Counted from the first letter of the stretch, positions 10,750 to 23,459 are shown. The stretch is 64,000 nucleotides of DNA from Armillaria gallica (GCA_037576215.1 JBANDB010000002.1:6634001-6698000); one strand, 5' to 3'. The notes: generated from the letters alone by a model not told the origin. Program-made: numbers and translations.

Positions 10750-13035
10750 AGATCAGTGGTATTTCGCTGATTGGCCCTTCCAACCGCTGGCTCACTAATT
10801 ATAACTTAATTTCTCGCATTCACAGGCTGGCAAGCCGCCGCAATCGGGACGATTCCGGCACTGAATGTACTACCAACCACTACAATGGCTAGCTCTACGT
10901 GTAACCGTGATAGTGCATACAGGGAAGTCGATGTCTGCGGAAGGCTCAGCTGATATGCATCCAGCATCGCATGAGTTCGACTATGGATGGCAAAACTTAT
11001 CTATGTCTGTGAAATTGCTCCGAGACCTCCTTCAAAGGCGCGCTCAATTCTTCACCCATGACGAACTACAGATGAAAGTGGCGTCAATACAAGCTCAGCG
11101 GGACGAGGATCGTGGATATACCCATGAGTCGTAGCACGATGCAGATATGATGACATGGATCCGAGTCAGAAAGACCTTCAGGTTGAAGAGTCGTCGTCGC
11201 TGGAGAACGCAAATTCAAGACCGTGGAGCGGTGGGATCAGAAGGCTCCGTTCTGTGGTCCGGGCTGAGCGCGATGTTTGTAGTGTGCTTCATCGCAGAGC
11301 TGCTGGGTTGGAACGGCCGAATATGGAGGAGGATACCATTGGACCTCGTGGATATTTTCGGTCGGAAGATACCAGTTGATACGTTGGAGGAGGTAAAATA
11401 GAATTTCGACTACCCATAAACAAGAGCATCTAAGGAAGAGGAGCGGCGGCGCAGAAATTGCCGGTCATCTCTGCTTGCTATGAGGCCTGAAGGTGTTCAC
11501 CGTGTGGACCCATGCTGACGATGCCATTCAACAAATTCACCATGCTTTAACGACTACGTCATGTCGAACGGGGCCGCCCCCCAAAAAACAGCGCCATTCC
11601 ATTCTCTTCATTGGTCAAGGAAGCAGCTTGAGAAGGGGCGAGATAGCTGTAGTCTGCCATCCGTCTGTAAAGCACATTGAGAGCCGCATTATCGGCACCG
11701 AAATCGAGTTCGAACTGGGGATCTGAACCGCGGCGGCGTTTTTGACGTAGACTCGGAGGAAAACTCTGGTTTACGAGCGGAACAAGGCATTGGAGCACGT
11801 GAAAGAAGCGGTGGCCCGTGCGTCAAGATCCCTTATGCCCAGCTCGTATGTACTGTACGGTGTAGATTCGTTGAAGAAGTAAGACTACAGGTAATCTTTC
11901 GGATTGTAGCAGATGCGACAGCAGAGTTGGTGTGAGAATATCTTTAGGAAAGCCGCTGAGGGCTCCACCGATGTTGTCAACGAACAACTTCGCCTTCGAG
12001 TGGCTGCTCACATCGCTGAACGCCTCTGCTTCTTGACGATCTTGGTCTTGGCGTCTGACCGGACATTTCAGACTGCAAAAAAATCGTATCAATATGAATT
12101 CATCGGGATATACACTGTGGACATACCGAGGAGTCGGCGGGCGTACAGCTGCTCATAATGGGTTGGATGACAGCAGTTCCCAGAGGGAACGACGAGCTCT
12201 CCTCCTTCTACGGTGACCTACGCAGAGTCTCTCCAGTCCCTCACTCCGCGCGCGCGATACTTTTCTCGTCCCCCGTCCCTCCCAAACTGCTTCTTTGTCT
12301 AGAATCGTCACCTTGAAGGGACTAGAACCCGAGGATGCTGGGTTGAAATGGCATTGTGCAGTAAGATGCAGAGGGGTTTGGATCCGAACTAGCGAACCAA
12401 AGAGGGCCATAGCTGTTTGGTCGAAGAAGTCTCAGGCCATCGCATCCACTCGGTACGAACTGAAGTTCCCAACGTCGTACTTCTCAGTACGCCATATTTC
12501 CCATATAGCTGAACATTTTCTTCTTAGCAAATTCACAGCGTGAGTATGTGGCGACTTACCAGCGAAGCGTTTTACAATGAAGTCGTCCTCGGGGCATTTC
12601 CAAGTCTTCCAGGTTGCAGACGATTCAGCCTTTTCCGAGCCCATCTAACGATACAGCAGCATACCTAGGTCGTGGTCAGGGGATCGTGTTCTACCGACTG
12701 ATGATCACTGGATGGCGAATGGCAGATGTTTTGTTTGCAATACAAACACAATGGAAAGTCCCCATATGATATCGAGGAATCATAATGGTGGGTTTGAGAG
12801 GGAAGTGGTTATGCCGCGTATTTTGCTCTCAGATTCTTGTCACATGTGGACCGACCACCAAGGTAAAATGCCTGGAAGTCATGAACGTGCGTTGGTTGGT
12901 ATGAAGATAACCGGCGGCTGGTACATTAGTAGGAGGCCAGTCTTCCATAGCACATGGATTAAGAGATGGATGATTGACGTGGGCGTAAAGAACAGGACAC
13001 GTGAAAAGAGGATGGCGAACAGTGAACGTTTAACG
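10750..13035. other. No supported gene
   Basis: Short plus-strand ORFs at 10865-11134 and 11155-11379 each start at an ATG but have no recognisable domain or clear exon joins. Between them and 13035 only unsupported short ORFs occur. Confidence 0.35.
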
Positions 13036-13039
13036 TTTA

Positions 13040-13990
13040 ACTTTGAACGACGACCATGGACACGTCCCTTCTCATCCTACCCGCAGCCAGTCCTACACCT
13101 CCCTTCCTCCCATTGCATTGGATGACGACTCGGAGCCACTCGGGAGAGGCTTTGACCATGTCTTTAGAGGAGGTGCCGGTGAACTGGCAAGGGTATTGCT
13201 GATGTAGCCCTCGATGACGGTGGGAGACGGAAGGGAAGGTTGTGATCGGAGTTTCGGATCGCCCTCTCCATTCGACTGCGAGCATGCACCCACATACAAA
13301 GCTTGGATGCGCTCCTCGTCTGGATGCGCATGCAAACAAAAACTCTTCCTTCGAGCTTCGTTTTATGTCTTGGCATGGTGATTCCTCGACTTTGCACCCC
13401 TAACGGTGGCCGCTCCTCAACCTGAACGACGCTCAGACTTGGTTCGACACGTCAACGTGCTGGGGATGGCCTAAGAGGAAGCCAAAAGTATTTTGCGGGC
13501 CGGGAGGGGGGACCGTGCTATCGGCGTCCTGAGTACGTCGACCATTCTCATCTCGTTGAACTCTGTTATTGACAATACCACAGTTCACCGACAGCTGCCG
13601 TGTTCCACATCGCCGAAAATTTCCCTACTGGTTTCGCCGTTCTCCCCATTATGCCATCATGGTCCAATGTTCCCAAATATGAGACCTAGCTTCCGAAGCA
13701 AACAGCGATGAGCGATGTCCAACGATACTCCATCCTGAGCTCTATCCGTACAATAGGTGCTTCAAGCTTCGACCACACCGTACTAGTGTTTATATCACCT
13801 CTATTTCACGCCAAGTTCCGCACCCTGCCTAGCACAAACCCACCGAAGCTTATGACCGTTTCAAGCTCTCAGCCCAGCCGACTTTGACCGGTGAAGTGCT
13901 TATCAACCCCAAGGTTGTGAATTATGTAACGGGCACAAGGATATCCTTGTCAGTACCGCGTGTTATAGCGGACTGGCATGGGTCTTGCAG
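13040..13990 (+). repeat. R1 repeat family, copy b, with inverted partner segment
   Basis: The plus strand from about 13380 to 13990 matches the minus-strand unit at 22850-23460, including the block that translates as LTGEVLINPKVVN near the end. The adjacent 13146-13360, read on the minus strand, matches the plus strand at 23490-23650 (shared ALYVGACSQS block). The roughly 0.9-kb region is therefore an inverted copy of 22.85-23.65 kb. Stops and frameshifts make it non-coding. Confidence 0.5.
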
Positions 13991-14034
13991 AGCTGCCTAG
14001 CTCGGCCATATGATATCGTGAGTTCCCCCACCGA

Positions 14035-14885
14035 AAATGACATTCAGAATTTTCTGATTTACCTGCAGAAGCTCTACACGCAGACTCCCCCTTCCCTCTG
14101 TTCCACGACGTAAACTTCCGCGTCAACCTGTTAACATTTGACCCCCGACTTTGTCGAGGTGATAACTCTTATTAGACCAAGATCTCGAGTCCGAATGATG
14201 ACGACATGAGCAAAGCTAGGCATTTTCCCACTGGTCGGTCCTCTGCTTGTACTGTGTCTCCCCTTCCTCCTAGTCCATCACCTCTTCCCGCTGAAGCGCC
14301 TTTCAAATTGAGGATCAGCTACTGTTGAAAGCAATACCAACCAAGGAATCTCCAAAAAAACGGCTACGAGAGAGGGGAGCCTCTGTAAGTGGTGTCTTCG
14401 AATGAGGAACGGATTAACAGGCTAGGAAACTTCGTGGTGGAGAGGGCATCATGCACGAGCCCGGGTCGTTTCCCAACCATTTTTCCGTCTGTCTTTTGTC
14501 TTCCTTCGCACCTGTCAACGAGGCTGTCACTAGAATCAGAAGCGGCTTGATGCGAGTGAGTCTTTATCGAGTTTAGATAAAAGCGGTGAGGTGCTGACCA
14601 CATTGGAACAAGGACTCCGCGAGTCACGTAGTACATTGTACGCAGAGCCTTGTGAGTGAAAACTTCAGATACATTGCCGTACTTCTATACTTGTACTATA
14701 GATGTGACTGGATAGAAGAAGTGTTATTAATCCTACTTCGGAGCGAGATACATGAGTGACGATACAGAGCAGGATGGCGAGCCAAGGTTGCAGATGAGAT
14801 TAATCCGGTCAGCGATATGCTGGACGTTGGGTGAGTGAGTTATCGTTGCCAGCTGGAAAGCCAGCCTGCTTCCAGGTGGTTCTGC
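14035..14885. other. Intergenic, no supported gene
   Basis: No domain-like ORF was found. A minus-strand ORF at 14364-14636 has no recognised content; because it lies downstream of the Ada1-like gene it could be a remnant of that gene's lost 3' part, but this cannot be shown. Confidence 0.3.
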
Positions 14886-14891
14886 TCGATG

Positions 14892-15450
14892 TCAATGAAG
14901 CGAATGACGAGCACGAGAAATTCGCTTACGACGGCGTTCTGGGAGCAGCATGGCGCCTCTCTCGCATGCAATCTCATCTGTATCGAGTCGAGGTCCTGTT
15001 GGGGGTGGCACAGACTCTAGAGCGGCTATCTGATCGCGTTCATGTTTGCCAACAGAGACCGTCCATCGTTTAAGCCACTCTGACCGTATACTAACTCCAT
15101 CGCCCGGACCTTGGTACAGCAATGACCTCCTCCTCTTCCGCGGTGGGAGCTTGGGCAGGTTCGGTAGAGGCATCAGAGGTCGCTTGAAGCTGCGTGCATC
15201 GAAGAGGGATATTATGAGTGCATTGTGCAGTTGAACTGGGCATTATCATTAGATAGCTTTGCAGTGGTCGACGAGGTCAGCGCTCACTAAGATTGGGAGC
15301 ATCGAGGATGGCCTTGAGGGAGTCTTCAAATTCTGGTCGCGATATTTTACCGGTTACGAAAGAGGCGAGGGGTTCAAAGTAGGCGGGTGCTTTGGCTCCT
15401 AGTTGCGAGCCGATTTGTTGTTTGATCGTTGACGTCGACGATAGAGACAT
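14892..15450 (-). CDS. SAGA subunit Ada1/HFI1-like protein, shortened
   Basis: Two exons on the minus strand, 15288-15450 and 14892-15235, are joined by a 52-nt intron with matching phase, giving 168 residues. The start MSLSSTSTIKQQIGSQLGAK is followed by a short helical region (YFEPLASFVTGKISRPEFED) and, after the intron, LHNALIISLFDAR. This is the layout of the N-terminal domain of Ada1/HFI1, a structural subunit of the SAGA histone-acetyltransferase complex: a subunit that 'sits on' a tetramerising helix set and ends in LHN..L..L. It is then basic (LPPRKRRRS) and stops early. Family members are usually over 300 residues. Another frame just past the stop still reads like the next family segment (SEFLVLVIRFIDIEQN), so a frameshift has probably truncated it. 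It may be a duplicate rather than the working SAGA gene. Confidence 0.5.
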
Positions 15451-15626
15451 GGCCCAGAGACATTGTCAAGCTGTGACCGTGATGAGGTGCCGCCGGGACA
15501 AGTAGTTGACATCGGGCCGGTGAAGCGATAGAAACATGTACACCATGAACCTCCATGAACACGTCTCAATCGCATGTTCAACTTGGACGTCCACCACCAT
15601 CCTGACCCAATTAACTGGCAAGTTAT

Positions 15627-17423
15627 ATGTCTCGTCTCACCGACAAATACTTAGCTAGCTTACCACAGCTCATGGCGTTGCCCACCACTTTTCCCTCCGA
15701 CTGGTACCCTTGTAAAGGCTGTACCTGTGCAAACCACGTCATTCCATCCTACAGATTTTCCGTCACAGACGCAGATGGTCCTCTCATAGATCATCCAGGT
15801 CTTGGGAAGCTCACGTGCTCCAACGATGCACCAAACTCGTCTGAAGAGAAGATTCTTCAGCAGATGATATCCAATTCTGGAAAGCGCATTGATGTTCTTG
15901 ATACCCTAGTCGTGGAGATGAAGGCGCTGAGACGAGCTTTCGTACGGTCGATCGTACGTGTCGACGAAGAGCTGGCTGCACTGGATAAAGAAAGGCAACG
16001 CCTTTGTGACAGCATACGAGAGCGGCAGAGTCTTCTTGGCGCATTGCGTCGTATGCCAAAAGAAGTGCTTGCTCACATCTTCTTTCACACCCTTGTCTTA
16101 CCTTTTCCATGGGAAAATTCCTCGGTGCCATATCACATTTTGTCGACGTTGTCTGCCAGTAGACATCCACTCTTATCATTTGAACTGGTGTCGCGTAACT
16201 GGAAGGACGTTCTTAACACATTCCCCAACCTGTGGTCTTATGTTAATATCCTCATTGATCGAATGCCATCTAATACTTACATCCAATACATTGGAAACCA
16301 GTTGTCTCGCTCTCGACAGTCCCCATTATCGATCTTGATATGCCGCAGTGAGACCGCCTCAGCCACCAGACTGCACACCTTTCCTGCTGCTATCGCAATG
16401 GCCCTCTCCACAGTCAGTTATCGGATACAAGCCCTCCATCTTTGCCTCCCTGGTGAATACTTCACCTATGTGCAGCAACTCCATCTGTCTTTCCCCACTC
16501 TACAGGAACTTGTTCTTTTTTCATTAACCGAACCTTCGGAGGTTGCTCAGCACCTCCATTTTGGTTCACTGCCGCGTTTGCGGGTCTTCCATGCCATCAA
16601 CATCCGTGACGTTTACCAACTGTCCCTCCCTTGGCACCAAATCACTCATTTTACAAACATGTACTCGCATGTAGGACACAGACCACCCGCTCATTGTGTT
16701 CTGGATATCTTAAAAGCGACGTCCCTTCTATCTGTCTGTCATTTCTCCCTCGACCTGTATCCTTTGTCGAACAAGATTGTGGGGGAGACAACTCTCAGCG
16801 AGCTACACTCACTCACACTCTCATCTATATACCAACAAGGTTTCGATTTCCCGCCTGTGATCCCCTTTATGCTCAACTCCCTCAAACTTCCTGCCTTGTT
16901 GGATCTCTCAGTAAATTGCTTGTCCGGTTTTGCCTCACGGGACCAGGACACAACCTTCACTTCTATTCGCCATCTCATAGAACGCTCCCATAGTCCCCTT
17001 ACATCTCTCCATTTCAACAACGGAGAAATCCTGAAAGATGATCTCATTCATATTCTTTCGAGCACGCCCACCCTCCAGGTTTTACGACTAACAAATGTGG
17101 GCAGAGGGATTACAGACGCAGTCATCAACAATCTCGCTCGTACAATTGACAGAGTGTCTGGATCTACGGTCCCGGCATTTATCCCACACCTACACACACT
17201 GCACCTCAGTGGCCAACTTGATTTTCAGGTGGAACGTTATGTAGGGATGGTCAAATCACGATGGATGTGTCATCCACGCCACCTGAAATCGGTGGATATT
17301 TGCCGATTTGTACGTCGGAAGAGGGCGAAGGAGCAGGAGGAAGCCATCATATTGGCTCTTTCCAGGCTTAATGTCCTAGTGTCAGAGGGATTGGATGTGG
17401 CCATGAGTATCCAAAGAGTGTGA
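15627..17423 (+). CDS. F-box domain protein with leucine-rich C-terminal half
   Basis: An intron-less ORF of 598 residues runs from ATG at 15627 to TGA at 17423. Residues about 100-138 form a charged helix or coiled coil (VDEELAALDKERQRLCD), followed directly by an F-box-like start (RRMPKEVLAHIFFHT, about 141-155) and the typical LVSRNWKDVLNTFPNLWS. The rest is leucine-rich with repeated L..L.L patterns (LQELVLFSL, LHTLHLSG). This coil plus F-box plus degenerate LRR order is a hallmark of the expanded F-box family of Agaricomycetes. F-box proteins link substrates to Skp1 and Cullin-1 for ubiquitylation. An upstream CXXC-like stretch (CKGCTCANH, about 29) is of unknown meaning. No disabling change was seen. 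Confidence 0.85.
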   Translation: MSRLTDKYLASLPQLMALPTTFPSDWYPCKGCTCANHVIPSYRFSVTDADGPLIDHPGLGKLTCSNDAPNSSEEKILQQMISNSGKRIDVLDTLVVEMKALRRAFVRSIVRVDEELAALDKERQRLCDSIRERQSLLGALRRMPKEVLAHIFFHTLVLPFPWENSSVPYHILSTLSASRHPLLSFELVSRNWKDVLNTFPNLWSYVNILIDRMPSNTYIQYIGNQLSRSRQSPLSILICRSETASATRLHTFPAAIAMALSTVSYRIQALHLCLPGEYFTYVQQLHLSFPTLQELVLFSLTEPSEVAQHLHFGSLPRLRVFHAINIRDVYQLSLPWHQITHFTNMYSHVGHRPPAHCVLDILKATSLLSVCHFSLDLYPLSNKIVGETTLSELHSLTLSSIYQQGFDFPPVIPFMLNSLKLPALLDLSVNCLSGFASRDQDTTFTSIRHLIERSHSPLTSLHFNNGEILKDDLIHILSSTPTLQVLRLTNVGRGITDAVINNLARTIDRVSGSTVPAFIPHLHTLHLSGQLDFQVERYVGMVKSRWMCHPRHLKSVDICRFVRRKRAKEQEEAIILALSRLNVLVSEGLDVAMSIQRV

Positions 17424-18075
17424 TTGTATCATCTAGCCTTGTGAGCAAAAACCTCGGATACTTACTTACATTGTCGTACTTCTATACTGGTTCCTCCTCC
17501 TATGTATATAGGATACTCGGTTATTTTATTATGCTGTCCTGAGCTGAGCGTAGGAAGAAAATCTATTTGGGGTGTCAAACCTTATGGTAAATGCTGGCCT
17601 GGCTACTGAGCAAACCGTGGTATTCGTTCGCGTCGTCTCATTGTAGTATCTATCCCGTTCTCTTCCGGTTTCAGTTTTCGTCGGCTCTCGGGAATATTTC
17701 TGTTTTGTTCTTTTCTGCGTCACCCCACTAGTAGCAGGCACTTGGATTTTCAACAGAGGTCGGCCTAGGATTACGCCATGTACGACGCTGCTCATCAAGG
17801 AAGCGTCGATTCAATGAATGGAGTAATGACAGCACAGCATGTGCGACCAGAGGGCTCAGCAAAGGACATCCCGGAAGGTACCCGACACAGCTGTATCTGC
17901 CCTTGATGATGGCTTCATTCCTTTCTCTCACCATGAACACATTCTGTCAACCTGAATGACGATCAGCAATCACTCTCCTGTGACGTCGCTCCTCAAATAT
18001 GCTGTGGCTCAGTTACCAGGCGACAGCATCTTCAATGGGTGTATGGTGGCACTCTGAGTGGTGCGGTAAGTGGTA
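17424..18075. other. Intergenic, nothing recognised
   Basis: A minus-strand ORF near 17728-17940 is open but short and unrecognised. It lies just downstream of the NLR-type relic and may be decayed sequence of that gene. Confidence 0.3.
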
Positions 18076-18079
18076 CAAC

Positions 18080-18224
18080 TGTTGAGAGCCATTTCTTCAG
18101 ATCCAAAAGCTCTTTGCGGAGCACTTGGCGTTCTTTAGGCGCATCTTTCACGTCTTTTAGATATTTGATGACAACAGCGGAGGCTTCAATGAGGGCAGTA
18201 ATGGACTCCTAGGGCCTCGGTCAT
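18080..18224 (-). pseudogene. Fragment of a fungal NLR/STAND N-terminal domain
   Basis: On the minus strand a frame reads SITALIEASAVVIKYLKDV followed by KDAPKERQVLRKELLDLKKWLS. This matches the well-known N-terminal helical domain of fungal NLR and ankyrin-type STAND proteins (consensus style: SV.ASI.ALIQ.S..V..YL.DVK.A..ER..L..E). An ATG at 18224 would start MTEALG, but a one-base shift lies between it and the conserved block, and a stop follows downstream. No NACHT or repeat domain is found next to it. It is therefore a relic. Confidence 0.5.
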
Positions 18225-18229
18225 AGTTG

Positions 18230-19790
18230 GTGGTGAAGAGCAAGGTTGCACACAGCCAGACTGCAAGGCACTTCGCCTCCTCGTCGAAATCAGAGTCACA
18301 GCCTTAAAGCCACCAGCCAATGATGATGGGAAAAGATAACTTGCGTTATGTTCTTGAGAACTACGACTGGCACACGTCCTCCTCAGCCATATTCACGGGG
18401 ATGTAAGAGAATCGTAGTCGATGTTTTGTATCCAGAGAGGAACATTAAAACCCTGTTTGCGCTAGTCTCTAGTCTTATCCTTGCAGAGGAGCCTACATGC
18501 ACGGAAACGATGGAAGCCTTCATAGAATCACACAGCTTGGGCGTCTACCGTCGATGACAGGTGCAGCACAGCTGCATGTCCGGTAGCGCCAAACCATATG
18601 GTGTGCGAAGCATCGATATTAATGTTATCGATGCCTGGGTCCTCCACTTCGTTGAGCGCCAACCCGAAAGCGTCACCGAGGTCGATGATTGCTATCATGA
18701 AGTCGATCTGGCGGCGGGTGAGTAGATAGCTACAAGGTCAAGCACTGAACTAACTTTGATCTTCGTCGCAGCATAGAGATATGTATTGACAACATCCCTC
18801 GCCATCATCTGCGTTCCATACTGCGGGAGATTGTTGACATTGAGTCGGACTTCATCGGAGGTAATAGTTGCTCTGTGCTACTTTTAGTTGGATATCTGTA
18901 TTGCAGACCGGGATCCGAATATGAGATTCGAGGCCCTCTATCGATGGGATAGACTAGAACGGCAGGCGCGTAAGCCAAGATTAGACAAGAAATATTTGAG
19001 GAACACAAACCCATCTGAACGTAGCAGTCAAGACCGCGAACCATATACCCGGTGAGATCTTCATATCCAGTCATGCTATTCTTAGAGAATGCTCGAGGAC
19101 GAGACTGGTGGCGGTAGATGGCGCCGCAGGAGAACTCTAAGTATCCGAAGAACTGCAAGTTATCGGGTCGAGATCAGAGATGTTCTGAGAAAGGATGCCG
19201 TGGTTTGGCTATCGATCTGGAGTGATCATGCTAAGAGTGAGATATGATTCTCGTCGCTACGCTGAAACGGGAATGATGTAGTCTCCTAGCTATGAGGTAT
19301 GCCGCGGGGGTCATTTGAGGAGAGAATAACTGGGATGTCGTGTAGACGAAACAGTCTTCACTTCCCAACAGACACTGCAAGTCATCCGACAAACCCGTTC
19401 CGTGATCAACCAACAAAAAGGATACGGGGAAACAACTATGTGGAGAAATGTCAGTAAAAGATTAGAGGGTAAAAGATCGAACTAACATGAGGATGAATCA
19501 TAGTAGACACTTTCTATCGCTTCCGTTTTGTTTGTGACGATGCTCTTGACATCGTATCCGGTGTGACGTACAAATCTGGATATCTTACACTTAGCAAAGT
19601 CGCAGTAGAGGTGTATGGAGACTGACAGACCTAACCCGATCACATATAGTGTTCTAGCGGCAGCCGGAGGGATGGCTCATGGCAGTCTGTGGCACTGTTA
19701 AAAGATGGGTTAGTTATAGGACTCACAACAGAGAAGATCCACATACGATATCGGAGCATAATCGTGAGCGTTATTAATGGTTAACACGTA
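18230..19790. other. Unresolved region with scattered minus-strand coding-like fragments
   Basis: Minus-strand frames at about 18560-18720 (read IDFMIAIIDLGDAFGLAL) and 18805-19158 (117 codons) look less random than their surroundings and may be exons of a decayed gene. No consistent model or family could be established. Confidence 0.25.
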
Positions 19791-19794
19791 GAGG

Positions 19795-20330
19795 GGGGAC
19801 TTGGTCGCGTAAGTCTGCGAACGTTTGCAAGGTGCGGCATTCTCTAGATATCAGAGAGAGCAACGGTGGTATTGAAGCGGGCGGCGTGCGGGTATGGATG
19901 GTAGACGAATTGGCTGTACAGCGTAGGGAGTCACCGTCTCGTTGACTAGCTCTGGCGGCTTGAGGCTTAGCTCTGAGTTTGAAGATTTCAGATTGCATAT
20001 TGAATACTGAATGTTCTGAACGCTTGAACGTTCGACGACCTTTTCCTCGATGACCAAGGCACCGGAGGACCATTTTAACTGTGCTAGATTCAAGTAATCT
20101 TAATAAGTGTTCAGCGAGATAAGAGTGGTAGACGTACTCGAGAAGCTCCGACAGGAGTTCTCTTCACCGTTCTCACGATTCCTTGCTTTCTCCCAGGCTT
20201 TCCCCTACTCAAACGTGTCACGTCGATGCGCAATCGATGCGAACCAAGTCCGAGCGTCGTTCAGTTTGAAGAACCTGGAGCGGCCACCGTTGGAGGGTAA
20301 ACTGAGGGATCTCCTCATCTAGAAATCAAA
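19795..20330 (-). repeat. R1 repeat family, copy c (decayed)
   Basis: The minus strand carries the same two blocks as copy a: an upstream segment near 20220-20330 and, after a gap beginning gtacgt, a segment starting LKWSSGALVIEEKVVERS. The second block stays open for about 75 codons. No ATG-to-stop model could be built. Confidence 0.4.
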
Positions 20331-21045
20331 CAAAAGACGAGTAAAGAGCTTTGTAGCGGAGAGGTCTTCTAATGGGATGATTCTGATCATTGAGCTTGAG
20401 GTGGAGGCGCGAGGAGAGAAGAATAGTTTACGAAAGATGACGGTCGCGATGAAAAGCGTTGACTGCCTCTTTTGGACTTGGGGATGTGGTGGCTGTGCTG
20501 CACCGACTGTCGCTTTATCACTTTCACCTATCGCTCCCTGCTTTCTTGATTGGAGGTTCACTCTGGACTCGTACCATGACTGAAAAAGGCGATTAAGCGT
20601 CGAAAATCCTACTGGACGCCATACTATGGAGAATACATAGTTGAATGAGCTGGAATTCGAGATGGGCACGGAAGCTAGTGAACGATTACCTGGAAAGTCC
20701 TTGGTGTTGCCTACGTGTGTTATCCGCAGTAGCACGAATTTTCGTTATCCTCTGCCCGAAGCCATGACACTGACACTGAGCCTTCTGCTTTACTCCTGTT
20801 GTTCTTTCACCTGAAGTCTCTTCTAACAGGTCTAATGTAATTCTCAAGGGGATAGACTACCGGGTTCAACGCAGCGTTAGTCAAGGTGCGTACACCACGT
20901 CCTCTGTTGTTCGTCATATACTAAACTGTATATCAGGTTCGTGTCAGAACCCAGCTCCCCCTGTTCTAGTCCGTGCACCAATCCAAGAGTTGCTGCCTGT
21001 CCAGCTCCTACTACCATTTCCTTCACGATGCCAGCGACTTTGCTT
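20331..21045. other. Intergenic, one unsupported minus-strand ORF
   Basis: A 138-codon minus-strand ORF (20319-20735) is open but basic, low in hydrophobic core patterns and overlaps the R1 copy. It is not treated as a gene. Confidence 0.3.
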
Positions 21046-21049
21046 AGTA

Positions 21050-23440
21050 ACGTCTGCGCCCGCCTACTGCTGGATTGGAGGTACCGATATTCATGACCTC
21101 CCACACCAGCACGCCCAGTATAATCAACGCCAGATCGATGACGCGTTCTGCAGAACGCTTCTGGCGCTAGATAACATCAAACACTTGGATCCTGCCTCCT
21201 TACGATGACCCCTCGGTCCACTCACAACGCACCTCCTTCCACGACGACAGAGATACCCACCATCCCTCTTTGCCCTTACCACCACCATCACTTGACGCGC
21301 TGCCCTTATCCGCTTACATACCTTGACTGAAGACACGTACACGCACAGAAACCCCTCCCCTCATTGTAGTTCTGATCGATATCTTGGTGCGGGAATTCAT
21401 CTATTACACCAGCGACTCCTCAACTTGAACTGCGCTCAGGTGACGCGTCAACATGGTGGTTTGGGGTGGAAGAGATGGCCTTGAGAGCGCTGAGAGTAGT
21501 CGGCGTCGTCAGGGTCGCAGGCATGGTTACGTTCAGCTCAAAGACGGCCATTTCTTCGTCCAAAATATCCCACGTTTGCCGTTCTTTCCGCCACACCTTG
21601 GACCGGTATATTCTTCCCGAACGTCAAAAATTTCCAAGCTGGCAGCTACTACGTGATGTCGTCGACGGTTTCTACAACCAACAGCTACAGGTGGCATGTT
21701 ATTACCCTTCACCGCTACGTGAGTCGTCCAAATCCTCGCCTTTATCTTTGGTTTTGTGACGTTTCTCTCTCCTCAGATTCCCTCTTCACTTCTATCTGCC
21801 TCGTATTTCAGCTGGTCAAAGGCACATAGAAGGATTATTATCGTTGCTGTGGCTGTTACTTATGCGTTCGGTGGTCTCGGACATGCGGGATCGACTGTTG
21901 AGCATCGAATGGTGTATTATATGTCTATGTACGTGCATGGGAGTGGCGAGAAGCAATCATAGACGTGTTTTAGAGTGTCTTAACCAATTCTATGCCACAA
22001 CATCCCGCACATACCGAGTCAAGATCAACATGGTATGCTGTATATTAAGAATCACACGATACATCAGGATCTAATTCGCATACGTAAATATAAGTATAAA
22101 TGAAGAGAATAAGCGACACAGAAGAGACGTGCAGTATGAACGGGTACACAGAATAAATAACGAGCAAAATAGCTGTACAGCCAGTACAACCTTGAACCCA
22201 GTTGACCACGATACGTATGTGGAAAGAAACTGCGCCATAGAAGCTTCGTAACCATTCTCGTAGGTCGTATTGCAGTCGTTTTGCGTATAGTGACAGCCTA
22301 CATGTATCGTTGACAGGTGCTCCCATGGTGCGAAGGAAGACAAAAGATAGACGGCTGAGAAACAAGCCGGACCGGGTACCCCGGAGTCGTGAACGACGCC
22401 CTCTCAACTACGAACATCCCTAGTCTGTTCACCCAGCGAAAGCGTTCTTCATTCGAAGACATGCACGCTTACAGGAGCTCCCTTCTCTCGCCGACGTTTC
22501 ACGGAGATTCCTTGGTCAGCATTGCATCCAAGGGTAGCGGATCTTCAGTTCGAAAGGCACTTTAGTGGGAAGAGGGGATGGGCTGGGAGGAAGGGAGACA
22601 CAGTGCAGGTGGACAGCCTGCCAGCGGAAAGACGCTTAGCTTCGCTCGTGCCGCCATCATCCGGACTTCCGATTTGATAAGTACTGTTGGTGTGCTGGAA
22701 GTTGCAATAAGATCTATCGCCTGGAAAAAGCCGAAGATTAGCAGGTTGACGCGGACATCGTGAAACGTTCGCTAGTGAGACGTCGTGGAAGAGCAAACTC
22801 TGTTAAATGGTGAGAGAACTCACAGTGAGATGTAGGCGGGCTAGGCAGCCACACTCTTAAGCCAATCTGATGTAATTGGCACACGTTACCAACAAGGATA
22901 TTCTCGCATCTGTTGCAGAATCCACAACCTTGGGTTTGGTGAGTACGTCGCTTGTCAGAGTTGGCTGGGCTGAAAGCTTAGAACGTTCATAAGCTTCGGG
23001 GGCTTTGCGCTGGAAAGGTCCCGGAATCATCTTGTGAAAAGACGTAGAGAGGATATAGAGAGACTGGGCTTGAAGCGCTTGTTGTACGGAGAGAGGATAG
23101 AGTATACCTTTCTCGCTGTCCATATCGTCGTACGTCTCATTGCTGCTTCCTTGGAAACAAAGGACTGTGGCAGTGTATTGGGAATGCAGTAGTGCTTGAT
23201 GGTAAGACGAAGTTTTGGCGGTGTGGAACACGGCAGCTGTGCGGTGAATGCAAGTAATGTCGATAGAAAAGTTCAGCGAGATGAGATTGGAGAACGTACT
23301 CAATGACACCGATAGCACGGTCAGCCCTCTCTCCGCCTGCAAAATGCCACATTCTGTTCCTCGCTTCCTCTTGGCCATCCATGACGCGTCGAATCAAGTC
23401 TGAGCTTCGTTCAGGTTGAGGAGCGGCTACCGTTGGGGGT
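21050..23440. repeat. Segmental duplication, copy 1 (holds R1 units)
   Basis: This block aligns in the same orientation with 26560-28900 along its length. Shared landmarks in the same order include a run reading tctgcagaacgc, gaagacacgtacac, ggtcgtcg-type repeats, the gttgacaggtgctcc block, cccagcgaaag, and the R1 unit at the right end (minus strand, 22850-23460, block LTSDVLTKPKVVDSATDA). The two copies differ by many substitutions and small gaps, so the duplication is old. The frames are broken in both. Confidence 0.65.
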
Positions 23441-23459
23441 GCAAAGTCGAGAATCACCG

